The notes: generated from the letters alone by a model not told the origin. Positions 13,563-22,038 are shown, counted from the first letter of the stretch. The stretch is DNA of 23,912 bases from VFBF01 sp964530695 (GCA_964530695.1 CAZGYQ010000052.1:1-23912); one strand, 5' to 3'. Translations and numbers: made by a program.

Positions 13563-14486
13563 GTGGCGGCCATCTCGCTCGACCTCTTCACCGTGTTCGC
13601 CCGCGTGGCGGAGACCGGCAGCTTCTCCAAGGCCGCCCGCGACCTCGGCCTCTCCAAGGCTACGGTCTCCAAGCGCGTCGCGGAGCTGGAGGGCGCCTTC
13701 GGCGTCGCGCTGGTGGCGCGCACCACGCGCCGGGCGTCGCTGACGGAGGCGGGGGAGCGCACGCTCGTCCACGCCCAGCGCATCCTCGAGGAGGCCGACG
13801 CCGCAAGGGACGAGGCGCTTGAGGCCCGCGCCTCGCCGCGCGGCCGGCTGAAGATCACCGCGCCGATCACCTTCGGGCTGCGCTACCTCGCGCCCATCCT
13901 GCCGGAGTTCCTCAAGGCCTATCCCGACATCCAGCTCGACGTGGCCCTGGGGGACAAGCGGGCCGATCTCATAGGCGAAGGCTTCGATGTGGCGGTGCGC
14001 ATCGGGGTCATGGAGGATTCAAGCCTGATGGCGCGCAAGCTCGCGCCCGTGCGCAGCCATGTGGTCGCCTCGCCCGCATACTGGGACGCCAATGGCCGGC
14101 CCGCACGCCCGGAAGATCTCGCCGGCCACCGGTGCTTCACCTACGCAAACCTGGCGAACGCCGATGCGTGGCGCTTCGAGAACGCCGCCGGACAGCGCGT
14201 CATCGTGCGCATGGAGAGCATCGTCGCCTACGACAACGCCGACCTCGTGGAGCCCGCGATCTGCGCCGGTCTCGGCGTGGCGCGTCAACCGGATTTCATC
14301 TGCTGGCGCGATCTCGCCAGCGGAAAACTGGAAGCGGTGCTGGAGGATTGGGCGACGGGGGAATTCTGGCTCCACCTCCTGACGCCGCCTGGCCGCGGCG
14401 CGCCAAAGAAGATTCGCGCCTTCAGCGATTTCATGCACGACCACCTCGGCGCGGGAAAAGCGCCGTGGGTGAAGGGGCGGGGATGA
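13563..14486 (+). CDS. LysR-family transcriptional regulator
   Basis: A 307 aa DNA-binding regulator. A winged helix-turn-helix occupies about residues 5-63 (DLFTVFARVAETGSFSKAARDLGLSKATVSKRVAELE), followed by the linker helix (LTEAGERTLVHAQRILEEADAA) and a periplasmic-binding-like effector domain from about 90 to 290. It resembles the branch often found next to pirin, quinone oxidoreductase or glutathione-related genes, as recalled. The GTG start at 13563 has GGTGA 5 nt upstream, and no ATG is available near the family N-terminus. It is divergent from the pirin gene, the most likely target, with itself. Its 3' end overlaps the convergent GGDEF-EAL gene by 56 bp. The effector is unknown. Confidence 0.93.
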   Translation: MAAISLDLFTVFARVAETGSFSKAARDLGLSKATVSKRVAELEGAFGVALVARTTRRASLTEAGERTLVHAQRILEEADAARDEALEARASPRGRLKITAPITFGLRYLAPILPEFLKAYPDIQLDVALGDKRADLIGEGFDVAVRIGVMEDSSLMARKLAPVRSHVVASPAYWDANGRPARPEDLAGHRCFTYANLANADAWRFENAAGQRVIVRMESIVAYDNADLVEPAICAGLGVARQPDFICWRDLASGKLEAVLEDWATGEFWLHLLTPPGRGAPKKIRAFSDFMHDHLGAGKAPWVKGRG

Positions 14487-16497
14487 CGCGCACAACTGCG
14501 TGCTCCGGCTCGCAGAGGCTCAGCCGTGGAATCTTGCTCGGCCGCGCGAAATGGAACCCCTGCATGAAGTCCACGCCTAGCGCCGAAAGAGCGTCAGCCT
14601 GCTCCTGTGTTTCGACGCCTTCCGCCACGACCGCCATGCCGAACCGGCGCGCAATCATCAGCGCGCTCTCGACGATGACCGATCCTTCGTCGCCCACGCG
14701 CGTCACGAAGGACTTGTCGATCTTTATTGCGTTCACCGGGAACTGGTGCAGCCGGGATAGTGACGAATAGCCGGTGCCGAAGTCGTCGATGTGAACGGAC
14801 ACGCCGATTGCGCGCAGGCTCGCCGCGACGTTTCGCATCGTGTCGAGATGGTCGTCATCGAACACGGATTCGGTGACTTCAAGTTCGAGCCGTTGCGCCG
14901 GCAGGCCGGTTTGCGTCAGCACCTGCATGACCCGCAACGCAAATCCCTCGTGCAGCATCTGCTTCACCGAGATGTTCACCGCTACCTTCGGCGGACCGTC
15001 GGATCTGGTCCAGGTCTTCGCATCCGCGCACGCACGGCGCAGGACCCAGTCGCCCAGTGCGACAATCCGGTCCGAGTCCTCGGCAAGACCGATGAATTCC
15101 GCCGGATCGATGTCGCCGAGCTCGCGATGGCGCCACCGCGCCAGCGCCTCCAGCGAGGCGACGCGCCGGGTCCGGGCGTCAATGATGGGCTGGTACAGCA
15201 ATTCCAGTTCGTCGGCTTCGATGGCGGCGCTCAGCGCGCGGCCCAGGTCGAAACGGCGGCGCTGTGTTTCCGCATAGGTTTCGCTGTACGCCAGCATGTG
15301 GCCGCGTCCCGTGCGCTTCACTTCCGCAACCGCGAGATCGGCGGAGAGTATCGCGTCTTTCGGCAATGCCGCGTCGGTCGGGTAGTAGGCCACGCCGATC
15401 GACAGGCCGAGTGTGAGCTGTTGTCCTTCGGAATCGTAGGGCCTGGCGATCGCCGACAGCAGATTTTGCGCCGTGGAGTCCGTCAATGGGCGAACGTCTT
15501 CCGCGTGAGGAATCACGACGACGAATTCGTCGCCGCCCCAGCGCGCGAGAATGGCGCCTGATGGAAGCTGTTGCGACAGTCTGGAGGTGACGGCCTGTAG
15601 AACCTGGTCGCCGACCTCGTGTCCCATCGCGTCATTGATTTGTTTGAAGCGATCGAGATCGAGAAACAGGACGGCGGCTTCGTGCGCGGAGTCCGCTCTG
15701 AGCTGCGCGATCATCCACTCCGTCAGCCCGCGCCGGTTCGGCAGGCCGGTCAGCGTGTCGCGATTGGCCACGCGCTCAAGCGCCTCGGTGCGTTCGGCGA
15801 CCTTTTCTTCAAGCCCCGCGTTGAGCATCCTGAGGTTGCGGACGAGGACGTCATTCTCGATCTGGAGTGTCACGCTCTGGCGGACGATCGCGTGGTTGTT
15901 GCCGTGGACGACCAGCATGGCCGCCGCGAAGATCAACCCCAGGATGCCCAGTATCAGGAAATCCGGCGAGGTGAGCATCAGGAAGAACGAGCCGGGCACG
16001 AGCATGATCGCGATGTAGAGCCGGCCTTCTTCGCGCATCGCTGCGGCGATGCCCGTGCCGCCGCCCGCGAGCGCGGACATGATGATGGCGAGCACGTATT
16101 GCGCGGGCGACGGCGTCGAAATCGCGATGAAGGTCGGTAGAGTCCACGTCAGGGCGGAGATCATGAGCCCCAACCCATAGTGCCGCCGCCATGCACGGAC
16201 CTCGACTGCCTCGTGCACGCGACTGTCCGCTCTGGCGCGCAGGTATTTCCGCCAGCCGAGGACGCGTAGGGCTGTCGTGACCATCATGCCGACCAGCCAC
16301 CACCAAGCCCAGCCGTGGCCATTGTGGGACAGGACGAGCGCGGCCCCGCAAGCGGTGATCGCCGTCACGCCCAGCATCGGCGGCAGGTTGCGGAACGCGA
16401 GCGCCAGCAGGCGACGCTCGACCTCCGCTTCCTGATGCTGCGCAGTAGCCATGAACCCTTGCCCGCTCGGCGTCTGGTGCGCAGGGCGCGCGTCCAT
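14431..16497 (-). CDS. Membrane-anchored GGDEF-EAL cyclic-di-GMP turnover protein
   Basis: A 688 aa inner-membrane protein. The N-terminal sensor has six hydrophobic segments (about 41-57, 64-80, 108-128, 133-153, 160-176, 180-198), then a coiled coil near 210-243. The GGDEF domain (about 244-405) has an intact active-site GGDEF at 321-325 but no RxxD inhibitory site just before it. The EAL domain (about 418-665) has EAL at 450-452, NIS at 508-510, DDFGTGYSS at 571-579, KID at 592-594 and AEGVET at 625-630, so phosphodiesterase residues look complete. Either activity, or both, is possible. The start is uncertain: ATG at 16497 or an internal ATG at 16452, neither with a good Shine-Dalgarno. 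The 3' end overlaps the convergent LysR gene by 56 bp. A PilZ effector gene lies 7 kb away. Confidence 0.93.
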   Translation of the reverse strand: MDARPAHQTPSGQGFMATAQHQEAEVERRLLALAFRNLPPMLGVTAITACGAALVLSHNGHGWAWWWLVGMMVTTALRVLGWRKYLRARADSRVHEAVEVRAWRRHYGLGLMISALTWTLPTFIAISTPSPAQYVLAIIMSALAGGGTGIAAAMREEGRLYIAIMLVPGSFFLMLTSPDFLILGILGLIFAAAMLVVHGNNHAIVRQSVTLQIENDVLVRNLRMLNAGLEEKVAERTEALERVANRDTLTGLPNRRGLTEWMIAQLRADSAHEAAVLFLDLDRFKQINDAMGHEVGDQVLQAVTSRLSQQLPSGAILARWGGDEFVVVIPHAEDVRPLTDSTAQNLLSAIARPYDSEGQQLTLGLSIGVAYYPTDAALPKDAILSADLAVAEVKRTGRGHMLAYSETYAETQRRRFDLGRALSAAIEADELELLYQPIIDARTRRVASLEALARWRHRELGDIDPAEFIGLAEDSDRIVALGDWVLRRACADAKTWTRSDGPPKVAVNISVKQMLHEGFALRVMQVLTQTGLPAQRLELEVTESVFDDDHLDTMRNVAASLRAIGVSVHIDDFGTGYSSLSRLHQFPVNAIKIDKSFVTRVGDEGSVIVESALMIARRFGMAVVAEGVETQEQADALSALGVDFMQGFHFARPSKIPRLSLCEPEHAVVRVIPAPSPTALFPRRGGRA

Positions 16498-16710
16498 CGG
16501 GCGCGAAGTAGCCCATCTGGGTTAGAGGACCGTTCAAGACGCGGATATTTTTCGGAACAACTTGACCCAAATTGGGCCCAGACGATGCTAAACGCTCCGG
16601 AAATGGAGGGATCGCCACACGGCGTTCCCGCACTTTTTTCGGCTCCAGCCCATGCGCGCCAACAAACGCACATGAATCTATCCGACCGGACTCCCGGCCG
16701 TGGGATCATC

Positions 16711-16737
16711 GCTCCGTCATTCACAAGGCGACGGAGC
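16711..16737 (+). promoter_or_regulatory. Hairpin occluding the ribosome binding site of the 16739 gene
   Basis: GCTCCGTC (16711-16718) and GACGGAGC (16730-16737) are perfect 8-bp inverted arms with an 11-nt loop. The right arm contains the GGAG nearest the start, and the ATG begins 2 nt after the stem; AAGG is exposed in the loop. Translation could depend on opening this structure. Confidence 0.5.
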
Positions 16738-16738
16738 C

Positions 16739-17242
16739 ATGCAGATCTTTTCCCCCATCACACGCACCGACCTTCAAGCGCACGCCCAGAGTTTGAAACT
16801 CTGGCTGCTGGAGATCGCTGTCTGGCTGGTGGAGGCGATCGGGTTTCGCGAAGGGCGTATCGCGCTAAGAGAAATGCGCATCGAAGCACGGCGCGAACTG
16901 CGCCAGCTCATCTTCATGATGATGTGCCAGCGGATGCGGTTCCGCAAAACGGAGCGCCGCAAGCGTTGGCTACGTCCGCCGTCGACGGCGCGCGGCTTTC
17001 GCTACGCACCGCGACGCCTCGACATGGTGCGACTCTACACGCGCGGAATTGCGCTCAGGGGCTTCGCGGAGATGCGAAGCGCTCTGGATGATCTCGACGC
17101 CATCGTGACGCGCGCCATCGCCCGCGTGCCGAAAAGCGTCTCGACAGGAAGACTGGTTCTCACCCGGAGCGGCGCCCCCGCCGCCGTAAATCCGCCGCCC
17201 AAAGACGCCGACGAGGGCGCCCACGCCCCGGACACCTCATGA
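16739..17242 (+). CDS. Uncharacterised basic protein with one amphipathic/hydrophobic N-terminal helix
   Basis: A 167 aa protein I do not recognise. Residues 18-36 (SLKLWLLEIAVWLVEAIGF) form a short hydrophobic or amphipathic helix that could touch the membrane. Residues 37-95 are strongly basic (REGRIALREMRIEARRELRQ, then RKTERRKRWLR), suggesting contact with nucleic acid or acidic phospholipids. The tail after about 140 is Pro/Ala-rich and probably disordered. The ATG at 16739 is chosen because GGAG lies directly before it and an 8-bp hairpin ends 2 nt upstream. Codon use resembles the neighbours, so it is probably a real gene. The divergent neighbour is the GGDEF-EAL gene, and a REP-like pair follows downstream. 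No function can be assigned. Confidence 0.6.
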   Translation: MQIFSPITRTDLQAHAQSLKLWLLEIAVWLVEAIGFREGRIALREMRIEARRELRQLIFMMMCQRMRFRKTERRKRWLRPPSTARGFRYAPRRLDMVRLYTRGIALRGFAEMRSALDDLDAIVTRAIARVPKSVSTGRLVLTRSGAPAAVNPPPKDADEGAHAPDTS

Positions 17243-17255
17243 CAGGCGCCGTCGA

Positions 17256-17365
17256 AGGGACCGCGCGTCTTCAGACGCGCGCTACGGTGTCTGGTTCACG
17301 CGAGAGTCCGCCGACTCTGGCGCCGTCTTCCCGTGCGCGTCTGAAGACACGCGACCCCGCTCCCC
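17256..17365 (+). repeat. REP-like inverted hairpin pair
   Basis: Left hairpin GCGCGTCT, TC, AGACGCGC (17263-17280) and right unit 17335-17352 are inverted copies with 17 of 18 matches. Between them AGAGTC, CGCC, GACTCT (17303-17318) forms a third stem. The left unit has the same layout and flank (AGGGA before it) as the pair at 3246-3314. It begins 13 bp after the stop of the basic-protein gene and probably terminates it. Strand is nominal. Confidence 0.72.
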
Positions 17366-17433
17366 GGAATCGCCTCGCCGAAGGGCGCGCGATGAGCTAT
17401 TGGACTGCATCGTCGCCGCTCCAGGGACCTTTC

Positions 17434-18333
17434 ATGGCCAGACCCGCATTGTCGATCGCCCTTGCCTTGGCCATGGTGATCGTCGCGCCCGTCGCACGCG
17501 CGCAAGAGCAGCCGCCCGCCGCCGAGGAAGAGGTCGTCGTCGTCGGCCAGCGCACCGAGGAGATCGTGCGGGCGTTCGTCGCGGAAATCGCCCTGTCGGC
17601 GCGCGGCGCCAACCAGCTCGCCCGCTGGGACCGGCGCATCTGCCCCGGCATTTCCGGCATCAAGGCCCAGTATGCCCGCCCCGTTCTCGACCGCATCGCG
17701 CAGCATGCCTACGAGATCGGGCTCGATGTCGGCGAACCGGGATGCAAGGCGAATGTTCTGGTCCTTGTCACTCCGACGCCTGACGAACTCACCAGGCAGA
17801 TCGTCGACAGCAACCGCGATGTCCTCGGCTGGCATGCGCAGCGCGGGCAGGTGTCCGAAGGACGCGACGGGCTGCGCGCGTTCATCGATTCCGATGCGCC
17901 GGTGCGCTGGTGGCATGTGAGCAACGCGACCAACAGCGACGGCGCCAGCGTCGGCGACAGCTCAACGGGCGATGCGCAAGCCATACGGGTCGACGGCGCG
18001 TCACGCATCCACCGCCCGACCCGCATCGATTTCGGCGGCGCGTTCATCGTCGTCGATGCAAACCGGATCGGCGGGCTGCCGCTCGGCGCGCTCGCCGATT
18101 ATCTCTCCATGGTCGCGCTCGCGCAGATCGACCCGGACACCGACACTTCCGAGTACCCGACGATCCTCAACATATTCAATGGCATCGTCGGCGGCGCGCC
18201 GGCCTTCACCACGCTGACGGAATGGGATCTCGGCTACCTGCGCGGACTCTATGCCGTCCAACGCAGCAGCGACACGCAGAGCCAGCAGGCCGACATCGTC
18301 AACCAGATAACGCGGTCCATCACGTCACAATAG
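17434..18333 (+). CDS. Secreted conserved hypothetical protein
   Basis: A 299 aa protein with a clear signal peptide (MARPALSIALALAMVIVAPVARA, residues 1-23), then an acidic patch and VVVVGQR at 34-40, a phrase common after signal peptides in alphaproteobacterial envelope proteins. RICPGISGIKAQYA (Cys70) and GEPGCKANVLVLVTP (Cys104) could form a disulphide. The layout resembles secreted uncharacterised proteins I recall from caulobacters and sphingomonads; no enzyme motif is visible. The frame is open from 17239, but the ATG at 17434 has AGGG 8 nt upstream, starts the signal peptide, and avoids reading through the repeat element. Its last 14 bp overlap the 3' end of murB on the other strand. 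Function is unknown. Confidence 0.75.
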   Translation: MARPALSIALALAMVIVAPVARAQEQPPAAEEEVVVVGQRTEEIVRAFVAEIALSARGANQLARWDRRICPGISGIKAQYARPVLDRIAQHAYEIGLDVGEPGCKANVLVLVTPTPDELTRQIVDSNRDVLGWHAQRGQVSEGRDGLRAFIDSDAPVRWWHVSNATNSDGASVGDSSTGDAQAIRVDGASRIHRPTRIDFGGAFIVVDANRIGGLPLGALADYLSMVALAQIDPDTDTSEYPTILNIFNGIVGGAPAFTTLTEWDLGYLRGLYAVQRSSDTQSQQADIVNQITRSITSQ

Positions 18334-19255
18334 GATTTCCGGGCCGCCCCACGCGCTTGATCTCCCAGTGGAGATCCACGCCGCTCTTTTTCAGCACCGC
18401 CGCGCGCACGTCCTCGCCGAGGCCTTCGATGTCGGCGGCCGTCGCGTCGCCGGTGTTGATCAGGAAATTGCAGTGCTTTTCACTCACCTGCGCCCCGCCG
18501 CGGCGCGCCCCGCGCATGCCGGCCTCATCGATGAGCTTCCACGAACTGCGCTGGTCGGGGGTTCCCGGCGGATCGGGATTGGCGAAGGTGGAGCCGCCAG
18601 TCTTCTCGCGGATTGGTTGGGCCGCTTCGCGCCTGGCCGTGATCTCCGCCATGCGCGCCTCGACGGCGGCGGGATCGTCCGGCGTTCCCTGAAAAACGGC
18701 CTGCGTCCAGATCATGCGATCGCCGACTTCATTGCGCCGGTAGCTGAATGCGAAGTCCTCGTTCTCCCAGATCCGCATTTCGCCGGTGCGATCGAAACCC
18801 GTCGCGACGACGAGGATGTCCTTCGTCTCGCGCCCGTAGCACCCCGCATTCATCGTCAGCGCGCCGCCGACCGTGCCGGGAATGCCGACGAGAAACTCGA
18901 GCCCTGCAAGTCCTGCTTTCGCCGCCGCCCGCGCGACGGCCATGTCGAGCGCGCCCGCATCGGCGATCACCCAGTTCTTCTCCGCATCGACGACCACCTT
19001 GCCGAATGCGCGGCCCGCAAGGCGGATTACGACCCCCGGCATGCCGCCGTCGCGCACGATGAGATTGGAGCCCACGCCCATGGGAAAGACCGGCACGTCT
19101 TCAGGCAACGCGCGCAGAAAGTCCGCGAGGTCCTGATCATCTGCAGGAATGAACAGAGCATCCGCCGGCCCGCCGACGCGGAACCACGTGTAGGGCGCAA
19201 GCGCTTCGTTGCGGAGCAATTTTCCGCGCACGGGAGGAAGATCAGGAAGAGACAT
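18320..19255 (-). CDS. murB: UDP-N-acetylenolpyruvoylglucosamine reductase
   Basis: FAD- and NADPH-dependent reduction of UDP-GlcNAc-enolpyruvate to UDP-MurNAc in cytoplasmic peptidoglycan synthesis. The 311 aa protein has TWFRVGGPA at 23-31, the FAD-binding GVGSNLIVRDGG at 60-71, GIPGTVGGALTMNAG at 124-138, SYRRNE at 171-176, the catalytic Ser222 in GGSTFANP, and SEKHCNFLINTG at 258-269, with Glu298 near the end. The tail HWEIKRVG is normal for alphaproteobacterial MurB. Its ATG lies inside the last codons of the FAD monooxygenase gene (14-bp overlap), so it is translationally coupled to that gene. ddl and ftsQ, which normally follow murB in this class, are absent; the next gene converges. 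Confidence 0.96.
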   Translation of the reverse strand: MSLPDLPPVRGKLLRNEALAPYTWFRVGGPADALFIPADDQDLADFLRALPEDVPVFPMGVGSNLIVRDGGMPGVVIRLAGRAFGKVVVDAEKNWVIADAGALDMAVARAAAKAGLAGLEFLVGIPGTVGGALTMNAGCYGRETKDILVVATGFDRTGEMRIWENEDFAFSYRRNEVGDRMIWTQAVFQGTPDDPAAVEARMAEITARREAAQPIREKTGGSTFANPDPPGTPDQRSSWKLIDEAGMRGARRGGAQVSEKHCNFLINTGDATAADIEGLGEDVRAAVLKKSGVDLHWEIKRVGRPGNPIVT

Positions 19256-20480
19256 CGACGCTCGGTAGCATTGTCGCCGCGCGGACGTCCATCAGATCGG
19301 CGCCGATGGCCTGCAGGGGCGAGCCGATCGCGCCCGCCACGAGCGCGGCGAGGATCTGCGGCGCGGGCGGAATGCGCGAGAGCGGCCCGGCGATCGTGTC
19401 GCGCAGCCACGGCAACAAGGAGGAATCCGATTGATACACCGGCGTGAACAGCCAGCTCGCCATCTGGTAGAGCCGCGTGTGCGTCAGGCGCATCCGCGCG
19501 TAGGCCTCAAGCGCCTCGTCGATCCCGCGCACGCTCGTCAGCGCATGGCTCAGCGCGAATGCATCGAGTAGCGCCATGTTCGCGCCCTGCCCGAGCTGGG
19601 GACTTGTGCAGCGGAAGCTGTCGCCCACATGCACGAGACCGCGCGACAGAGGCGTCGGCAGCGTGCGGTGCATGTAGTTGGCGAACACCAGATCGTTGTG
19701 CGTGTTCACCTGGGCGAGAAAGGGCTCGGTCTGCGGCCAGACGGAACGCACCGCACCTTTCCAGACATCGATCGAAGCATTGCGCCAGGCGCCGAGGTCG
19801 CCGCCCTTGAGGCTCCAGAAGAACGCCGCCTGCCGCCGCGCCCGCTCGCCAGACCGCCCGATCGGCAACACGCCAACCATGCGCCGCGCTGCGACGTAGC
19901 GTTGCTCAAGCGCGTGTGCGTCGAAGCCCGCGTCATCCGGCCAGTCGAGGCTCGCCCACAATGCGCCATACGCCAACGGCCGCCCCGCCTTCGGCGACAG
20001 CGGAGACCGTACGCCGAGCGCGTCGACGAGCAGGTGAAAGTGCGCGGACTCCGTTCCGTCCGCGAACTGGAAACGCCCCGACTTCACCGCCCGCACGTCA
20101 CGGTTCGGCTCGAACGCGACGCCCGCCTTCAAGGCCGCATCGAACAGAAGTTCGAACAAGGCGCCACGATGGATTCCGATGCCGTGGGATAGCTGATCCA
20201 GCGCCCTGTAACGCACATCGAGCACGACGCGTTCCGTTGGCAGCACTCGCCCGAACAGACGATCGATCCGCGCGCCGAGTTCGCGCGCGCGTCCCGCAAG
20301 ACCGAGCTTTGCGAGCACCGCCATGCCGACAGGCTGCAGGATCAGGCCCGACCCGATCGGCGCGGGCCGTTCCAGCTTGTCGTAGATCGTCACGCGCCAG
20401 CCCGCCTTCGCGAGCAACGTCCCCAGGGCCAGTCCGGCTACGCCGCACCCGGCGATGCCGGCGTCCATCTCCGCGGACAT
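19242..20480 (-). CDS. FAD-dependent monooxygenase (PHBH/UbiH fold) between murC and murB
   Basis: A 412 aa group A flavin monooxygenase-like protein. GIAGCGVAGLALG holds the GxGxxG of the Rossmann fold at 11-16; Arg105 in GIHRGALFELL fits the FAD-contacting arginine. The middle DG motif is degenerate (DALGVRS at 153-159), and GDSFRCTSPQLGQGANMAL at 286-304 is the C-terminal GD motif. No signal peptide or membrane segment is evident. It would hydroxylate a small or aromatic substrate using NAD(P)H and oxygen, but the substrate is unknown. The ATG follows the murC stop by 1 nt and the gene overlaps murB by 14 bp, a tight operon. A quinone-pathway role is possible but unsupported by neighbours; the murC-murB position is unusual. 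Confidence 0.87.
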   Translation of the reverse strand: MSAEMDAGIAGCGVAGLALGTLLAKAGWRVTIYDKLERPAPIGSGLILQPVGMAVLAKLGLAGRARELGARIDRLFGRVLPTERVVLDVRYRALDQLSHGIGIHRGALFELLFDAALKAGVAFEPNRDVRAVKSGRFQFADGTESAHFHLLVDALGVRSPLSPKAGRPLAYGALWASLDWPDDAGFDAHALEQRYVAARRMVGVLPIGRSGERARRQAAFFWSLKGGDLGAWRNASIDVWKGAVRSVWPQTEPFLAQVNTHNDLVFANYMHRTLPTPLSRGLVHVGDSFRCTSPQLGQGANMALLDAFALSHALTSVRGIDEALEAYARMRLTHTRLYQMASWLFTPVYQSDSSLLPWLRDTIAGPLSRIPPAPQILAALVAGAIGSPLQAIGADLMDVRAATMLPSVDVSS

Positions 20481-20481
20481 C

Positions 20482-21894
20482 TCAGACGCCGATCAGCTTG
20501 CCCGGCAGAGCATTCGCATGCGCCGTGATGTCCCCCGCGCCCAGGCACACGACGACATCGCCAGCCTGCGCCTCTGCACGCACAAAGGCGGGAAGATCGT
20601 CAAACGACTTCAACTTCAGCGCACGCCGGTGTCCGTGTGCGGCGATGGATGCGACCAGCGCATCGGCGTCCACGCCCGCAATCGGCGCTTCGCCGGCGGG
20701 ATAGACGTCGGCGATGGCCACGACATCAGCCTCGTTGAAGCAGGTGGAGAAATCCTGGAAGAGATCGCGCAGGCGCGTGAAACGGTGCGGTTGCACGACG
20801 GCGATGACGCGCCCGTCCGTGATCTCGCGGGCCGCTTTCAGAACTGCGCTGATTTCCACCGGGTGGTGGCCGTAGTCATCGACGATGCGCACGCCGTGGC
20901 TAACGCCGGTTGTGGTGAAGCGGCGCTTCACGCCTTCGAACGCCTTCAGGCCCTTGCGGATGCCGCCGTCAGTCACGCCGAGTTCGCGCGCAACCGCGAT
21001 TGCAGCCAACGCATTCTGCACATTGTGCCGCCCCGCCACCGGTAGGAAGAGGTCGTGCATCGTGACGCCCGGACCGTCGCCCTTCTTGCGCGCGACGACA
21101 TCGAAGGTGGAGCCGTCCTTCGAGGGGCGGACATTGGTTCCGCACACATCGGCCTGCGGATTGAAGCCATAGGTGATGATGCGGCGATCGACGATCTGCG
21201 CGGCCAGCGCCTGCACCTGCGGATGGTCGATGCACATGACGGCGAAGCCGTAGAACGGAATCGATTCCACGAACGTCGCGTAGGCGTCGTTCATCGCCTC
21301 GACCGAGCCATAGTGATCGAGGTGTTCGGGATCCATGTTGGTGACGACAACGCCCGTCGCGCGCAGGCGCGTGAACGTGCCGTCGCTCTCGTCGGCCTCC
21401 ACCACCATCCAGTCGCCCGCGCCCATCCGCGTATTGGAGCCGTAGGCGTTGATGATGCCGCCGTTGATGACGGTCGGGTCCTGCCCGCCCGCTTCCAGCA
21501 GCGAACCGATCATGGAGGTCGTCGTCGTCTTGCCGTGCGTACCGCCGATGGCCACCGTCCATTTCAGGCGCATGATCTCGGCGAGCATTTCCGCCCTGCG
21601 CACCACAGGCACGCCGCGCGCGCGCGCTGCATCGACCTCGGGGTTGCCGCCCTTGATCGCCGACGAGATCACGACGACGCCGGCTTCACCGACGTTCTCC
21701 GCCGCGTGACCGACGAAGATGCGCACGCCCTGCTTTTCCAGCCGCTCGGTATTGGCGGACGCCTTCGCGTCCGAGCCCTGCACCTTGTAGCCGAGATTGA
21801 GCATCACCTCGGCGATGCCCGACATGCCGATGCCGCCGATGCCGACGAAGTGGACGGGTCCGGTATCGAACGGAACGGGTCGGCGGATGGTCAT
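20482..21894 (-). CDS. murC: UDP-N-acetylmuramate--L-alanine ligase
   Basis: ATP-dependent addition of L-alanine to UDP-MurNAc, the first amino acid of the peptidoglycan stem. The 470 aa protein has HFVGIGGIGMSGIAE at 15-29 (UDP-binding loop), the ATP P-loop GGTHGKTTTT at 117-126, VEADESDGTF near 166-174, TNMDPEHLDHY near 185-195, and DDYGHHP in the C-terminal domain. The frame is open to 22521, but the ATG at 21894 is chosen because AGAGG lies 5 nt upstream and the family begins at about this point. It is the first gene of the minus-strand set murC, monooxygenase, murB. murG, usually upstream in alphaproteobacteria, is replaced by a divergent serine hydrolase gene. Confidence 0.96.
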   Translation of the reverse strand: MTIRRPVPFDTGPVHFVGIGGIGMSGIAEVMLNLGYKVQGSDAKASANTERLEKQGVRIFVGHAAENVGEAGVVVISSAIKGGNPEVDAARARGVPVVRRAEMLAEIMRLKWTVAIGGTHGKTTTTSMIGSLLEAGGQDPTVINGGIINAYGSNTRMGAGDWMVVEADESDGTFTRLRATGVVVTNMDPEHLDHYGSVEAMNDAYATFVESIPFYGFAVMCIDHPQVQALAAQIVDRRIITYGFNPQADVCGTNVRPSKDGSTFDVVARKKGDGPGVTMHDLFLPVAGRHNVQNALAAIAVARELGVTDGGIRKGLKAFEGVKRRFTTTGVSHGVRIVDDYGHHPVEISAVLKAAREITDGRVIAVVQPHRFTRLRDLFQDFSTCFNEADVVAIADVYPAGEAPIAGVDADALVASIAAHGHRRALKLKSFDDLPAFVRAEAQAGDVVVCLGAGDITAHANALPGKLIGV

Positions 21895-22038
21895 GGGGCC
21901 TCTGGCATGGTGGGGCTGGCCGGACGGGATGCGCCATTCCGGGCCTGCGTTCAAGCGCGTGGGGCTGGACGGGCGCGGGCTTAATTGTCCAGACTGGCGC
22001 GCAACGGCGGCGCAGACGCCCCGACGGAGGAAACGCGC

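Noticed and set aside
16562..16591. TTGACC and TGCTAA upstream of the 16739 gene as a promoter
   Set aside because: The -10 match is weak, and aligning GCTAAAC with the Caulobacter consensus makes the spacing too long. Not listed as a feature.
18368..19447. 359-aa plus-strand frame opposite murB
   Set aside because: MurB motifs settle the coding strand; this frame is a shadow.
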